DNA from: Pseudomonadota bacterium
GTDB lineage: Bacteria; Pseudomonadota; Alphaproteobacteria; Rhizobiales; Beijerinckiaceae
Direction of reading: 5' to 3'
Assembly (NCBI GenBank): GCA_028876585.1
Contig: JAGWRL010000074.1
Coordinates: 1-10,567 of the forward strand
DNA length: 10,567 nucleotides
The translations under genes and the position numbers were made by a program. This document shows, piece after piece, positions 1 through 8,833 of this stretch; within the stretch, counting starts at the first letter, position 1; each line of letters opens with the position of its first letter. Under the pieces are notes generated by a model that saw only the letters and a list, made by a program, of their open reading frames with translations, was not told where the DNA came from and did no database searches.

Positions 1-641
1 AGCGCGAAATAAGCCACGAGGCACGCGGCGCCGACCCCTCGCGAGATCGGCAGGCCCATCGGCGCCGCATGCGTCGCGCCGGCGCGGCAGACAATGAGGC
101 CAGCGACGCCGCCGCTGAGGATGGCGGCGACCTGTCCGAGCGAGCCGCCGAGGAGCAGGAGGACGATCATCGCCGCGACGGCGATGGTCGCCCTGGGCCG
201 ATCCGGGCAAAGGCTCCGCGCCATGCCGAGCACCGCTTGCGCGACGATCGCGACGGCGACGAGCTTGAGACCGTGCAGCAGGCCCGCGCCCCAGGCCGTG
301 TCGGCGAAGCTGCCGGCGCCATAGGCGAACGCCAGCAAAAGCAGCGCCGAGGGCAGCGTGAAGCCCAGCCAGGCCGCGAGGCCGCCGGCATAGCCGCCGC
401 GCATGAGTCCGATGGCGAAGCCGGCCTGGCTTGAGGCGGGGCCCGGCAGAAACTGCGCGAGCGCGACGAGATCGACAAAATTGCTTTCCGTCAGCCAGCG
501 CCGCCGCTCGACGAACTCGGCGCGGAAATACCCCAGATGCGCGATGGGGCCGCCGAACGAGGTGACGCCGAGCTTCGTGAACACGGCGAGGATTTCGAGG
601 AAGCCTGAGCGCTGCTCGGCCCGGGCCGCCGCGACCGTCAT
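1..641 (-). CDS. chrA: Chromate transporter ChrA, N-terminal part (cut by left edge)
   Basis: Inner-membrane transporter of the CHR family (PF02417), which expels chromate. The minus-strand frame is open from an ATG at 641 to the window edge, giving 213 residues and no stop. The start is backed by GAGG seven bases upstream. Residues 21-39 carry the signature FTKLGVTSFGGPIAHLGYF, and residues 61-78 hold the second conserved block with LPGP at 65-68 and SSQAGFAIG after it. Hydrophobic segments follow at about 85-108, 118-140 and 152-188. Short-chain CHR proteins stop near 190 residues. This one continues, so it is probably the long two-domain form of about 400 residues with its second half outside the window. 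An RND metal-efflux scrap lies upstream, suggesting a former metal-resistance region. Family assignment is firm; chromate as true substrate is inferred from the family. Confidence 0.9.
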   Translation of the reverse strand, partial: MTVAAARAEQRSGFLEILAVFTKLGVTSFGGPIAHLGYFRAEFVERRRWLTESNFVDLVALAQFLPGPASSQAGFAIGLMRGGYAGGLAAWLGFTLPSALLLLAFAYGAGSFADTAWGAGLLHGLKLVAVAIVAQAVLGMARSLCPDRPRATIAVAAMIVLLLLGGSLGQVAAILSGGVAGLIVCRAGATHAAPMGLPISRGVGAACLVAYFA

Positions 642-802
642 CGCGCGGCCTCGCAAGCGCGAAGCTCGCCGGCGGGCGCCGCGCCCAGCGACCCTCGACC
701 CGCCCCGGCGATCAGCAAGCCGGCGCGCGCTTCGCGCTGAGCGCTCCAGAAGCCAACCCGCTTCACGTCGGCGGCGGGATGGAAGGGTCCGACGTCGCGG
801 CT

Positions 803-900
803 GTGTGAATTCCGGCGTCCTCCGGCCGGGGATTCCGATTTGAAGGCGGCCACCATTCCGATCCGATCCCCGCCACCGTTCCGGGTTGAATCCGGGCGCC
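803..900 (+). repeat. Four 23-bp imperfect repeats: probable left end of an IS21-family element
   Basis: The hexamer ATTCCG (GTTCCG in the last copy) starts at 809, 832, 855 and 878, exactly 23 bp apart each time. Units 2 and 3 also share GAT after the hexamer and end in GCCACC; units 1 and 4 are more diverged. IS21-family elements are known to carry several repeated copies of their terminal sequence, which IstA binds, and to end in 5'-TG. A TGTGTG stretch at 802-807 is a possible tip. About 100 bp further in, an istA-like reading frame starts in the same orientation. Regular spacing is seen directly; assignment as an IS end is inference. Nothing recognisable lies between chrA and this block (642-802). 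Confidence 0.55.
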
Positions 901-995
901 TGGACGGCCTCAATGTTTGCTCCGCGTGGATCAGCAACCGCGGCGCACCCCAGCCGTCCTAGCGAATGGGGACGTCCGCGAAGCGGCAACTTAGC

Positions 996-1175
996 ATGCG
1001 GCAATTGCTACATCTATCGCGGCTTCGCCACGGCGGCGTCAACGCGCGGGAAATCGGGCGGTCATGGCGCGACGGCGTCGCATCATGCCGTCGCAGTTCT
1101 TCCGGTCGCCGGCGCCAGCCTCGCTGCGCCCGCTTCGCCGACCGCTGCTCGTCCTCGCGACGGACCAAGACATCG
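996..1175 (+). pseudogene. istA 5' fragment (IS21-family transposase, element A), frameshifted
   Basis: From the ATG at 996 the first 22 residues, MRQLLHLSRLRHGGVNAREIGR, read as the N-terminal helix-turn-helix of IS21-family IstA (typical form: MRQL..LRLHH.GVSAREIGR.LGVARSTV). The match continues as GVAS in the same frame to about 1085, then shifts. In the next frame SQFFR.PAPASLR...LATDQDIDRR, to about 1175, fits the usual FFRRAAAAGL.WPLP..TD..LERRLF region. Only some 60 of about 500 residues survive, with no catalytic core, so this is a dead 5' end. It differs in type from the second IS21 relic at 1510 onward. The end abuts, almost to the base, the antisense RND fragment. The N-terminal match is good; the continuation past the frameshift is less certain. 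Confidence 0.6.
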
Positions 1176-1408
1176 ACCGGCGCGATCTTGGCGCCTTCAG
1201 GCAGGCTCGGCAGGAGCGCCGCCATGCGCTGTTTGATGCTGTCGATCACGTCGCGCGCATCGGCGCCGGAGAGATGCAAGGCGATGCCGTTCGCGACCTC
1301 GTCCTCGCCATTCAGCTCAGTGACGCTGCGGCGCTCGTCCGGGCCCAACTCGCTGCGGGCGGCGTCCTTGAGAAGGGCGGGCGCGTCGCCCACGGCCATC
1401 AGTTGAGA
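1175..1408 (-). pseudogene. CusA/CzcA-type heavy-metal RND efflux pump, internal fragment
   Basis: On the minus strand this stretch encodes about 78 residues containing APALLKDAARSELGPDERRS, then ELNGEDEVANGIALHLSGAD, then ARDVIDSIKQRMAALLPSLP and EGAKIAPV. This matches the periplasmic porter-domain segment of heavy-metal RND pumps (typical: PVLLKDVARVELGPDERRG.AELNGEGE..GGIVVMR.G.NA..VI..VK.K...L.PSLP.GV.I.P.YDRS). The match stops just before the expected YDRS motif, exactly where the istA fragment of the opposite strand ends, and does not continue upstream of about 1408. A full pump is about 1,050 residues, so this is a scrap. The frame stays open to 1654 and 959, but residues outside this core look unrelated. 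The full pump would have worked with a membrane fusion protein and an outer-membrane channel. Confidence 0.7.
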
Positions 1409-1509
1409 TCTGCGCGCCAAACCGGCGGCGCGCGAGAAATGCGGGGTTTGGCGGTCGCGGCGGGCGGGTGAAGGGTCGGATTTTCCCTCGGGCGAGGATC
1501 GATCTTTTT
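1409..1509. other. Junction between RND fragment and second IS21 relic
   Basis: About 100 bp without a recognisable gene. It contains a 9-bp inverted repeat, CGCCAAACC at 1415-1423 and GGTTTGGCG at 1445-1453, with a 21-base loop. The expected left end of the downstream IS21 element (the inverse of its right-end repeat TGATCGTCGCGC, that is GCGCGACGATCA) is not found here, so that element has lost its left tip. Confidence 0.4.
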
Positions 1510-2855
<1,346 letters not shown>

Positions 2856-2858
<3 letters not shown>

Positions 2859-2947
2859 TTGTCGCGCCGCGACAATCATGCCTCCGCCGCGGCCACAACC
2901 TATCGTCCTGATCGTCGCGCAGCTCACACCTTGATCGTCGCGCTACA
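2856..2947 (+). repeat. IS21 element B right-end repeats and 23-bp palindrome
   Basis: The 12-mer TGATYGTCGCGC occurs three times in direct orientation, at 2856-2867 (T variant), 2909-2920 and 2932-2943 (C variants). The first copy is also half of a perfect palindrome at 2856-2878: arm TGATTGTCGCG, a central C, then CGCGACAATCA. Its first three bases are the istB stop codon. Multiple terminal repeats are a known property of IS21-family ends, where IstA binds. Confidence 0.7.
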
Positions 2948-3200
2948 GCTGACGCCAAAGCCGAAAGCTGCACGAAGACGCGCAAGCTCGAGTCAGCAGC
3001 TTGAATTCTGTCCGGCCCCAGGGGGCCGCTCCAAAAACGGTTCGGGTTTGGACGCGATTTTGCACGCGAAATGATCGAGAAGCGCCTTCAGACGCGATTT
3101 TCGTCCAAAATGGCGAAGGCGAAGCTCATGGCTGCTTTCCCTCCCCAATCCATCATCGGCGCCGCGGAGAAGCGGCGGCCGGGCGGGCGGTGTGTGATGA
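2948..3200. other. Non-coding stretch downstream of amn with short repeats
   Basis: No gene is recognised here. GACGCGATTTT occurs twice in direct orientation at 3051-3061 and 3091-3101, exactly 40 bp apart. TTTGGACG at 3047-3054 is the inverse of CGTCCAAA at 3102-3109, so the pair is framed by an inverted repeat. It lies about 90-150 bp past the amn stop on the minus strand and could be a transcript end structure or a relic repeat. No clear stem plus T-run terminator is visible. Confidence 0.35.
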
Positions 3201-4664
3201 TCAGCGGAACGGCGGTTCGTCGAAAGAGCGCAGTTTGCGCGAATGCAGCGCCGCGTCGCTGCGCTGGAGCAGTTGCAGCGCGGCGATTCCGATGCGCAGA
3301 TGCTCGCCGATCGCGCGCTCGTAGAAGGCGTTGGCGGCGCCGGGCAGCTTGATCTCGCCGTGCAGCGGCTTGTCGGAGATGCACAACATCGTGCCGTAGG
3401 GCACGCGCATGCGGAACCCCTGCGTGGCGATGGTGGCCGATTCCATGTCGACCGCGATCGCGCGCGACAGGTTGAAGCGGCGCCGCTCCTGCGTCCAGCG
3501 CAATTCCCAGTTGCGGTCGTCGTAGGTGACGACGGTGCCGGTGCGCACGCGCCGCTTCAGCGCCTCGCCGCGGTCGCCGGTGACGTTGGCGACCGCCTCC
3601 TGCAACGCGACCTGCACTTCCGCCAGCGCCGGGATCGGCACGTCGGGCGGCACCGCCTCGTCGAGGATGTGATCCTGCCGGAGATAGGCGTGCGCGAGCA
3701 CGTAATCGCCGATCATCTGGCTCTGCCGCAGACCGGCGCAATGGCCGACCATCAACCAGCAATGCGGCCGCAGCACCGCGATGTGGTCGGTGATGTTCTT
3801 CGCATTGGCCGGTCCGACGCCGATATTGACCAGGCTGACGCCGCGCCCATCCTTGCGCACCAGATGATAGGCCGGCATCTGGAAGCGGTGCCAGACGACG
3901 CCGGCGAGCTTGGCCTCCGCCTCCTCGGGCGAGGCGGACGCGTCGATTTCGACATTGCCCGGCAGCACCAGTTTCGCCACGCCCTCGTCGGCGCGCAACT
4001 GCTCCAGGCCCCAGCGCACGAACTGATCGACATAGCGGTGATAGTTGGTCAGCAGCACCCAGGGCTGCATCGCGCGCCAGTCCGAGCCGGTGTAATGCAC
4101 CAGCCGGCGCAACGAGTAATCCACCCGCGCCGCGTCGTACAAGGCCAGCGGGCGCTCGACGCCGGGGCGGATGTCGATATGCCCGTCGGCGATCTCGTCG
4201 CCGATCACCGCCAGCGACGGGGTGGGGAAAAAGCGCGCGAGATCGGCGGCCGTGGCGCCGCCACGGCCGAGTTCGTCGCCGCTCTCGAACACGTAGGGAT
4301 AGGCGATCTCCTGCGCGCCGACGCCGACCTCGATTTGGGCCCCGAACTCCTCGACCAGCGGCTCCAGCTGTTCGAGCAGATAGGCGCGGAACTCGGCCGG
4401 CTGCGTCACCGTGGTTGAGTAGACGCCGGGGGCGGAGAATTTGGCGAAGGCGCGCGCGTTGCTGGGCGGCGCGCCTTCGGGCCGGTAGGTCACGCTCAGG
4501 CGCGGGTAGCGGAACGTCTCGCGCTCCGCCTCGGACGGCGGCGCCCCGGTGCGCAGGAACCGCTCGACCGAAGCGCGCAACGCGGCGACCGCCGCGTCGT
4601 AGCGCAGCACGAGCTGATCGACGGCCTCAGCCGGGGTCAGGCCAACGGCGGCGGCGCCTTTCAC
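3201..4664 (-). CDS. amn: AMP nucleosidase
   Basis: Cytoplasmic enzyme (EC 3.2.2.4) that hydrolyses AMP to adenine and ribose 5-phosphate, controlling adenylate levels and feeding purine breakdown. The 487 residues match the length of E. coli Amn (484). The N-terminal AMP-nucleosidase domain (about 10-190) includes FRYPRLSVTY at 51-60. The C-terminal phosphorylase-like catalytic domain includes NIGVGPANAKNITDH at 280-294, VGHCAGLR at 306-313, AVDMESATIATQG at 404-416 and CISDKPLHGEIK at 428-439. D431 is the likely catalytic aspartate by analogy with nucleoside phosphorylases. The start is GTG at 4664, supported by GAGGAG at 4671-4676, six bases upstream. That SD overlaps the stop codon of the RidA-family gene, implying coupled translation. 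It is the last gene of a three-gene operon. Confidence 0.95.
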   Translation of the reverse strand: MKGAAAVGLTPAEAVDQLVLRYDAAVAALRASVERFLRTGAPPSEAERETFRYPRLSVTYRPEGAPPSNARAFAKFSAPGVYSTTVTQPAEFRAYLLEQLEPLVEEFGAQIEVGVGAQEIAYPYVFESGDELGRGGATAADLARFFPTPSLAVIGDEIADGHIDIRPGVERPLALYDAARVDYSLRRLVHYTGSDWRAMQPWVLLTNYHRYVDQFVRWGLEQLRADEGVAKLVLPGNVEIDASASPEEAEAKLAGVVWHRFQMPAYHLVRKDGRGVSLVNIGVGPANAKNITDHIAVLRPHCWLMVGHCAGLRQSQMIGDYVLAHAYLRQDHILDEAVPPDVPIPALAEVQVALQEAVANVTGDRGEALKRRVRTGTVVTYDDRNWELRWTQERRRFNLSRAIAVDMESATIATQGFRMRVPYGTMLCISDKPLHGEIKLPGAANAFYERAIGEHLRIGIAALQLLQRSDAALHSRKLRSFDEPPFR

Positions 4665-4674
4665 GGCGATCTCC

Positions 4675-5028
4675 TCAAGCTTTTGCGGCGATACAGGCGA
4701 TCTCGACCGCGTATTTCGGCGCGGCCAGTTTCGCCTCGACGGTGGCGCGCGCGGGGGTGTGGCCCTTGACGACCCAACCGTCCCACACCGCGTTCATCTC
4801 GGCGAAGGTCGCGATGTCGGGCAGATAGATCGTCGCCGACAGGATCCGCGTCTTGTCGGAGCCGGCCTCGGCCAGCAGCGCGTCGATGATCCCCAAGATT
4901 TCCTTGGTCTGCTCGGCGACGCTGCCGCCAGCGGCTTTGTCGGCGACCTGGCCGGCGAGATAGATGGTGTGGCCGTGGACGACGGCGGCCGACATGCGCG
5001 GCCCGACGCCGATGCGATGGATGGACAT
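4675..5028 (-). CDS. RidA family protein (YjgF/YER057c/UK114), YoaB-like
   Basis: Small cytoplasmic trimer-forming protein of the Rid family, whose best-known members hydrolyse reactive 2-aminoacrylate and related enamine/imine intermediates. At 117 residues it is slightly shorter than classic RidA (about 128). Visible family features are the N-terminal IGVGPRMSAAVVHG stretch, IYLAGQVAD at 22-30, the QTKEILGIIDALLAEAGSD helix at 40-58, ILSATIYLPDIATFAEMNAVW at 62-82, and PARATVE at 92-98 with R94, the arginine that binds the carboxylate in active deaminases. The ending VEIACIA is also typical. The sequence looks closer to the YoaB-type branch than to RidA itself (inference), so the substrate is open. 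ATG at 5028 has AGAGG eight bases upstream, just past the stop of the DUF1993 gene 12 bp away. Its stop overlaps the amn SD. Confidence 0.88.
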   Translation of the reverse strand: MSIHRIGVGPRMSAAVVHGHTIYLAGQVADKAAGGSVAEQTKEILGIIDALLAEAGSDKTRILSATIYLPDIATFAEMNAVWDGWVVKGHTPARATVEAKLAAPKYAVEIACIAAKA

Positions 5029-5040
5029 GGGTTTCGCCTC

Positions 5041-5565
5041 TCAGATCAGGGTCAGGCCCGGGGGCTGGCCGAGGAAATCGCGCTTGCCGATATCGACGCC
5101 GGCCTGGCGCAAGAGATCATAGGCCGTGGTCAGGTGGAAATAATAGTTCGGCAGCACGTAATGCACGAGATAGTCGCGCCCGATCATCCGCGCCTTGTTG
5201 GGGCCGAGCGGAAACACGATCTCCCGCTCCGCGCCCGCTTCGACCGCCGACCGGTCGGCCGCGCCGATGAAGGCGAGCGTCTTTTCGATCCGCCCCTTCA
5301 GATCGTCGAGCGTCGTCTCATTGTCCTCGTAGCGCGGCGGCTCGATGGCGGCGAGCCGGGCCGTGCTGTTCTTGGCCTGATCGCAGAAGATCTGCACCTG
5401 ACGCGGGAACGCGAGCATGTTGGGGCGCAGCCGCAGCGTCGCATAGACGGCGGGATCGAATTTGGCCGCCTCGGCATGGGCGGCCGCCTTGGCGAGAATG
5501 GCGAGAAACGGCGTCATCGTCGCCTGGAAGGCGCCGACGCTGGCTTGATGGAGCGATAGGGACAA
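5041..5565 (-). CDS. DUF1993 family protein
   Basis: Protein of 174 residues matching the DUF1993 family (PF09351), whose members are about 170 residues, predicted helical, and have no established function. Recognisable parts are the N-terminal SLHQASVGAFQATM, LAILAKAAAHAEA at 22-34, LRLRPNMLAFPRQVQIFCDQ at 44-63, the acidic patch EDNETTLDDLKGRIEKTLAF, and the C-terminal IGRDYLVHYVLPNYYFHLTTAY with YDLLRQAGVDIGKRDFLG. A TTG at 5565 is preferred as start: GGAG lies six bases upstream and homologues begin with MSLS at this point. Longer in-frame extensions to 5868 cross the divergent puuD gene and are unlikely. It is the first gene of the DUF1993-RidA-amn operon. Family call is firm; function unknown. 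Confidence 0.85.
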   Translation of the reverse strand: MSLSLHQASVGAFQATMTPFLAILAKAAAHAEAAKFDPAVYATLRLRPNMLAFPRQVQIFCDQAKNSTARLAAIEPPRYEDNETTLDDLKGRIEKTLAFIGAADRSAVEAGAEREIVFPLGPNKARMIGRDYLVHYVLPNYYFHLTTAYDLLRQAGVDIGKRDFLGQPPGLTLI

Positions 5566-5722
5566 GGACGTCTCCGAAAATGGGCCGCGCCTGTGGGCGG
5601 GGGTTCGCGCTAATGGCACAGATGGGGCGGCGAACACAACTTCGCTTCGCCCGCGAAGAAAGGGCTTCCCCGCCGTGCCGCCCCGGTTATGTTGAACCTT
5701 CTGCATCGCAACGGGGAATCGC
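5566..5722. promoter_or_regulatory. Divergent promoter region between the amn operon and puuD
   Basis: These 157 bp separate two operons reading away from each other, so promoters for both must lie here or close by. Two small inverted repeats are visible: CTTCGC at 5640-5645 with GCGAAG at 5653-5658, and GGTT-N6-AACC at 5685-5698. The second sits just upstream of the puuD SD and overlaps a weak -10-like TATGTT at 5688-5693. No strong consensus promoter and no T-rich leader are seen. A shared regulator of purine breakdown could bind here, which is inference from gene order. Confidence 0.4.
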
Positions 5723-6964
5723 ATGGGCGCGTGGGGGCCGTATGTCTGGGAATGGGGCTCGATCCTGATCCGCTGGCTGCATGTGACGGCGGCGATCGCC
5801 TGGATCGGCGGCTCGTTCTTCTTCATGCATCTCGACGCGTCCTTGCGCAAACGCCCCGGCATGGCCAACGGCGTGGCCGGCGTCTCGTGGCAGGTGCATG
5901 GCGGCGGCTTCTACGAGATGAGCAAATATACGCTGAGCCCGCCGTCGCTGCCTGACGATCTGATCTGGCACAAGTGGCAATCCTACTGGACCTGGATGTC
6001 CGGCTTCGTCCTGCTGTGCTGGGTCTATTACGGCCAGTCGAGCTTCTTCCTGATCGACCCGGCGGTGTTGAACCTGTCCCCCCTGGCCGCGGCGGCGATC
6101 GGCGTGGTCTCGCTGGCGCTCGGCTGGGTGGTCTACGATCTCATCTGCAAATCGCCGCTGGCCAGGAATGACGTCACGCTGGGCGCGGCGGGATTCGGCT
6201 ATGTCGTGCTGACCTCCTATGTCTATTCGCTGCTGTTCTCGCCGCGCGGCGCGCTGATCCACACCGGCGCGCTGATGGCGACGATGATGACGGCCAATGT
6301 GTTTCTGGTCATCATGCCCAATCAGCGCAAAGCGATCGCCCGCCTGCTGGCCGGCGAACAGCCCGATCCGAAATGGGGCAAGCAGGCCAAGCAACGCTCG
6401 ACGCACAACAATTACATCACGCTGCCCGTGCTGTTCATGATGCTGTCGAACCATTATCCCGCGCTCTACGCCAATTCGCGCACGATTCCGGCGCTGACGA
6501 CCTGCGTGATCGTGGCCGGCGCGCTGATCCGCTATTTCTACAACAACTGGCACGCCGATCATGCCCACCCGCCCTGGTGGGCGTGGCTGGCGGCGGCGAT
6601 CGCGCTGTGGGGCGCGTTCTGGATCGCCACCGCCGGCTCGCCCGGCGTGCAGCCCGTTCTCGGCCTGGCGCCGCCGGCCGTGCGCGCGGCCGCCGCCGAA
6701 GCGCCACAGGCGCCGGCCGAGGCGGTCGAGGTGGTCACGACGCGCTGCGCCATGTGCCATGCGCCGGAGCCGGCCTGGGAGGGCCTCGGCGAGCCGCCGA
6801 AGGGGGTGTTGCTCGATACGCCGGAGCATATCGCGAGGTTCGCGCCGGCGATCCGCATGCAGGCGGTGCTGACCCACGCCATGCCACCCAACAACCTGAC
6901 GGAGATGACGCCGAAGGAGCGGGCCGTGCTGGCGCGCTGGCTCGGCGTCGCGACGGTGAACTGA
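5723..6964 (+). CDS. puuD: Membrane-bound cytochrome c urate oxidase (urate hydroxylase PuuD)
   Basis: Integral inner-membrane enzyme oxidising urate to 5-hydroxyisourate, with electrons passed to a fused cytochrome c instead of directly to oxygen as in soluble uricase. The 413 residues split into a urate oxidase N-terminal membrane domain (PF06181) with about eight hydrophobic segments (roughly 12-34, 90-107, 119-140, 155-175, 178-198, 229-246, 256-272, 284-304), an Ala/Pro-rich linker (about 310-335), and a C-terminal cytochrome c domain with CAMCH at 342-346 and a probable axial Met at 387 in AMPPNN. Membrane-domain histidines such as H20, H36, H59 and H83 are typical of the family. The ATG at 5723 has GGGGA about five bases upstream. 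The M20 hydrolase follows 9 bp downstream, so they form an operon. The hydroxyisourate hydrolase and decarboxylase steps are not encoded in the window. Confidence 0.93.
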   Translation: MGAWGPYVWEWGSILIRWLHVTAAIAWIGGSFFFMHLDASLRKRPGMANGVAGVSWQVHGGGFYEMSKYTLSPPSLPDDLIWHKWQSYWTWMSGFVLLCWVYYGQSSFFLIDPAVLNLSPLAAAAIGVVSLALGWVVYDLICKSPLARNDVTLGAAGFGYVVLTSYVYSLLFSPRGALIHTGALMATMMTANVFLVIMPNQRKAIARLLAGEQPDPKWGKQAKQRSTHNNYITLPVLFMMLSNHYPALYANSRTIPALTTCVIVAGALIRYFYNNWHADHAHPPWWAWLAAAIALWGAFWIATAGSPGVQPVLGLAPPAVRAAAAEAPQAPAEAVEVVTTRCAMCHAPEPAWEGLGEPPKGVLLDTPEHIARFAPAIRMQAVLTHAMPPNNLTEMTPKERAVLARWLGVATVN

Positions 6965-6973
6965 GAGGCCGCC

Positions 6974-8200
<1,227 letters not shown>

Positions 8201-8363
8201 CACGGCAATTCGCACCATCGAGCCGGAGCGCGCCGTTTTCGCGTCCCGTAAAAAAACCTCGTTCGATCAATAATCCGCGACAGGAGCGCGTACGGCGGCG
8301 GATCGGTTTGACGGGAACAAATCCGCCCCTGCATAGTATTTTCACTCACAGGAGGAGCACACA
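8201..8363 (+). promoter_or_regulatory. Promoter region and strong SD of the Gly/His/Tyr-rich gene
   Basis: TTGACG at 8308-8313 and CATAGT at 8332-8337 form a sigma70-like pair with an 18-bp spacer. GGAAC at 8314-8318 resembles the -35 of alphaproteobacterial EcfG stress promoters, but the matching -10 (GTT-like) is poor. AGGAGG at 8351-8356 is a near-perfect ribosome binding site eight bases before the ATG. The run AAAAAAA near 8250 is an A-run on this strand and would not act as a terminator for the upstream gene. The strong SD suggests high expression. Confidence 0.45.
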
Positions 8364-8768
8364 ATGCTCAATTCAATCGCAAAGCGCATCGCTGCTACAC
8401 TGGTTTGCGGCGCCATGGCATTCGGCGGGTTGGCGATGTCTCCCGCCTGGGCCGGCATGCATCATGGCGGCGGCGGTCACGGCGGCGGTGGTCACGGCGG
8501 CGGCTTCCATGGCGGCGGAATGCACGGCGGCGGCTACCACGGCGGCCGGGGCGGGTATGGCCATTACGGCCACGGCTATCGCGGCTATCGCCACGGTTAT
8601 GGCTATGGCGGCGGCTACGGTGGCGGCTATGGCTATGGCGGCGGTTACGGCTATGGCGGCTATGGCTACGGCGGTCCGTACTATGGCTACGGCGAACCCT
8701 ATTATGGCTATGGCTATCCCGGTTGCGTGCCGATCCTGGGGCTGGTCACCGGCAATTTCTGCTACTGA
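8364..8768 (+). CDS. Secreted Gly/His/Tyr-rich repeat protein
   Basis: Protein of 134 residues with a Sec signal peptide: positive start (KR at 7-8), hydrophobic core 9-25, and AWA at 28-30 as likely signal peptidase I site. The mature part of about 104 residues has three zones. Residues 34-61 are six pentapeptides HGGGx with His exactly every five residues (34, 39, 44, 49, 54, 59). Residues 64-119 are Gly/Tyr-rich (GYGGGYG, PYYGYG). Residues 120-134 form a short non-repetitive tail, GCVPILGLVTGNFCY, with two Cys (121, 133) able to form a disulphide. No catalytic domain is seen. It resembles in composition glycine-rich cell-surface or sulphur-globule-type proteins, but I cannot assign it. The His array could bind Cu, Ni or Zn (inference). 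It has its own promoter-like region and an excellent SD, and a hairpin follows at 8803. Confidence 0.85.
   Translation: MLNSIAKRIAATLVCGAMAFGGLAMSPAWAGMHHGGGGHGGGGHGGGFHGGGMHGGGYHGGRGGYGHYGHGYRGYRHGYGYGGGYGGGYGYGGGYGYGGYGYGGPYYGYGEPYYGYGYPGCVPILGLVTGNFCY
8456..8718 (+). repeat. Low-complexity coding repeat (GGC-rich minisatellite)
   Basis: Within the Gly/His/Tyr-rich gene the DNA repeats a 15-bp unit of the form CAYGGCGGCGGNNNN through about 8461-8545, and then TATGGC/GGCGGCTAY units to about 8718. Codon choice varies little, so the repetition is visible at DNA level as well as protein level. Such tracts can change copy number by slippage. Confidence 0.75.
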
Positions 8769-8802
8769 GCCAGGCTGAACGCGGCCGGGACGGGATCGCC
8801 CT

Positions 8803-8822
8803 CCGCGGTCACGAGACCGCGG
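8803..8822. terminator. Hairpin between convergent genes
   Basis: CCGCGGTC at 8803-8810 pairs perfectly with GACCGCGG at 8815-8822 around the tetraloop ACGA. It lies 34 bp after the stop of the Gly/His/Tyr-rich gene and 11 bp past the stop of pheS, which approaches from the other side. No T-run follows on either strand, so it is a possible bidirectional transcript end or RNA-stabilising structure, not a canonical intrinsic terminator. Confidence 0.45.
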
Positions 8823-8833
8823 GCGGCGGCGCG

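Noticed and set aside
803..900. CRISPR-like array
   Set aside because: Unit length of 23 bp has no room for spacers, only a hexamer and a few flanking bases are shared, and no cas genes are near. IS terminal repeats explain it better.
638..937. Small minus-strand gene of 99 codons upstream of chrA
   Set aside because: It overlaps the IS end repeats and the chrA start, has no SD I can support and no recognisable domain.
5566..5868. N-terminal extension of the DUF1993 protein to 275 residues
   Set aside because: It would run across the divergent promoter region and into puuD. The TTG at 5565 has a good SD and matches the family start.
5687..6877. Long open frame of 396 codons on the minus strand opposite puuD
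   Set aside because: Arg/Gly/His-rich composition with no domain. The plus strand encodes a clear PuuD with haem site.
8308..8340. EcfG general-stress promoter
   Set aside because: GGAAC is present, but at 16-17 bases downstream the sequence is AGTA/GTAT instead of the expected CGTT. It was kept only as a remark.
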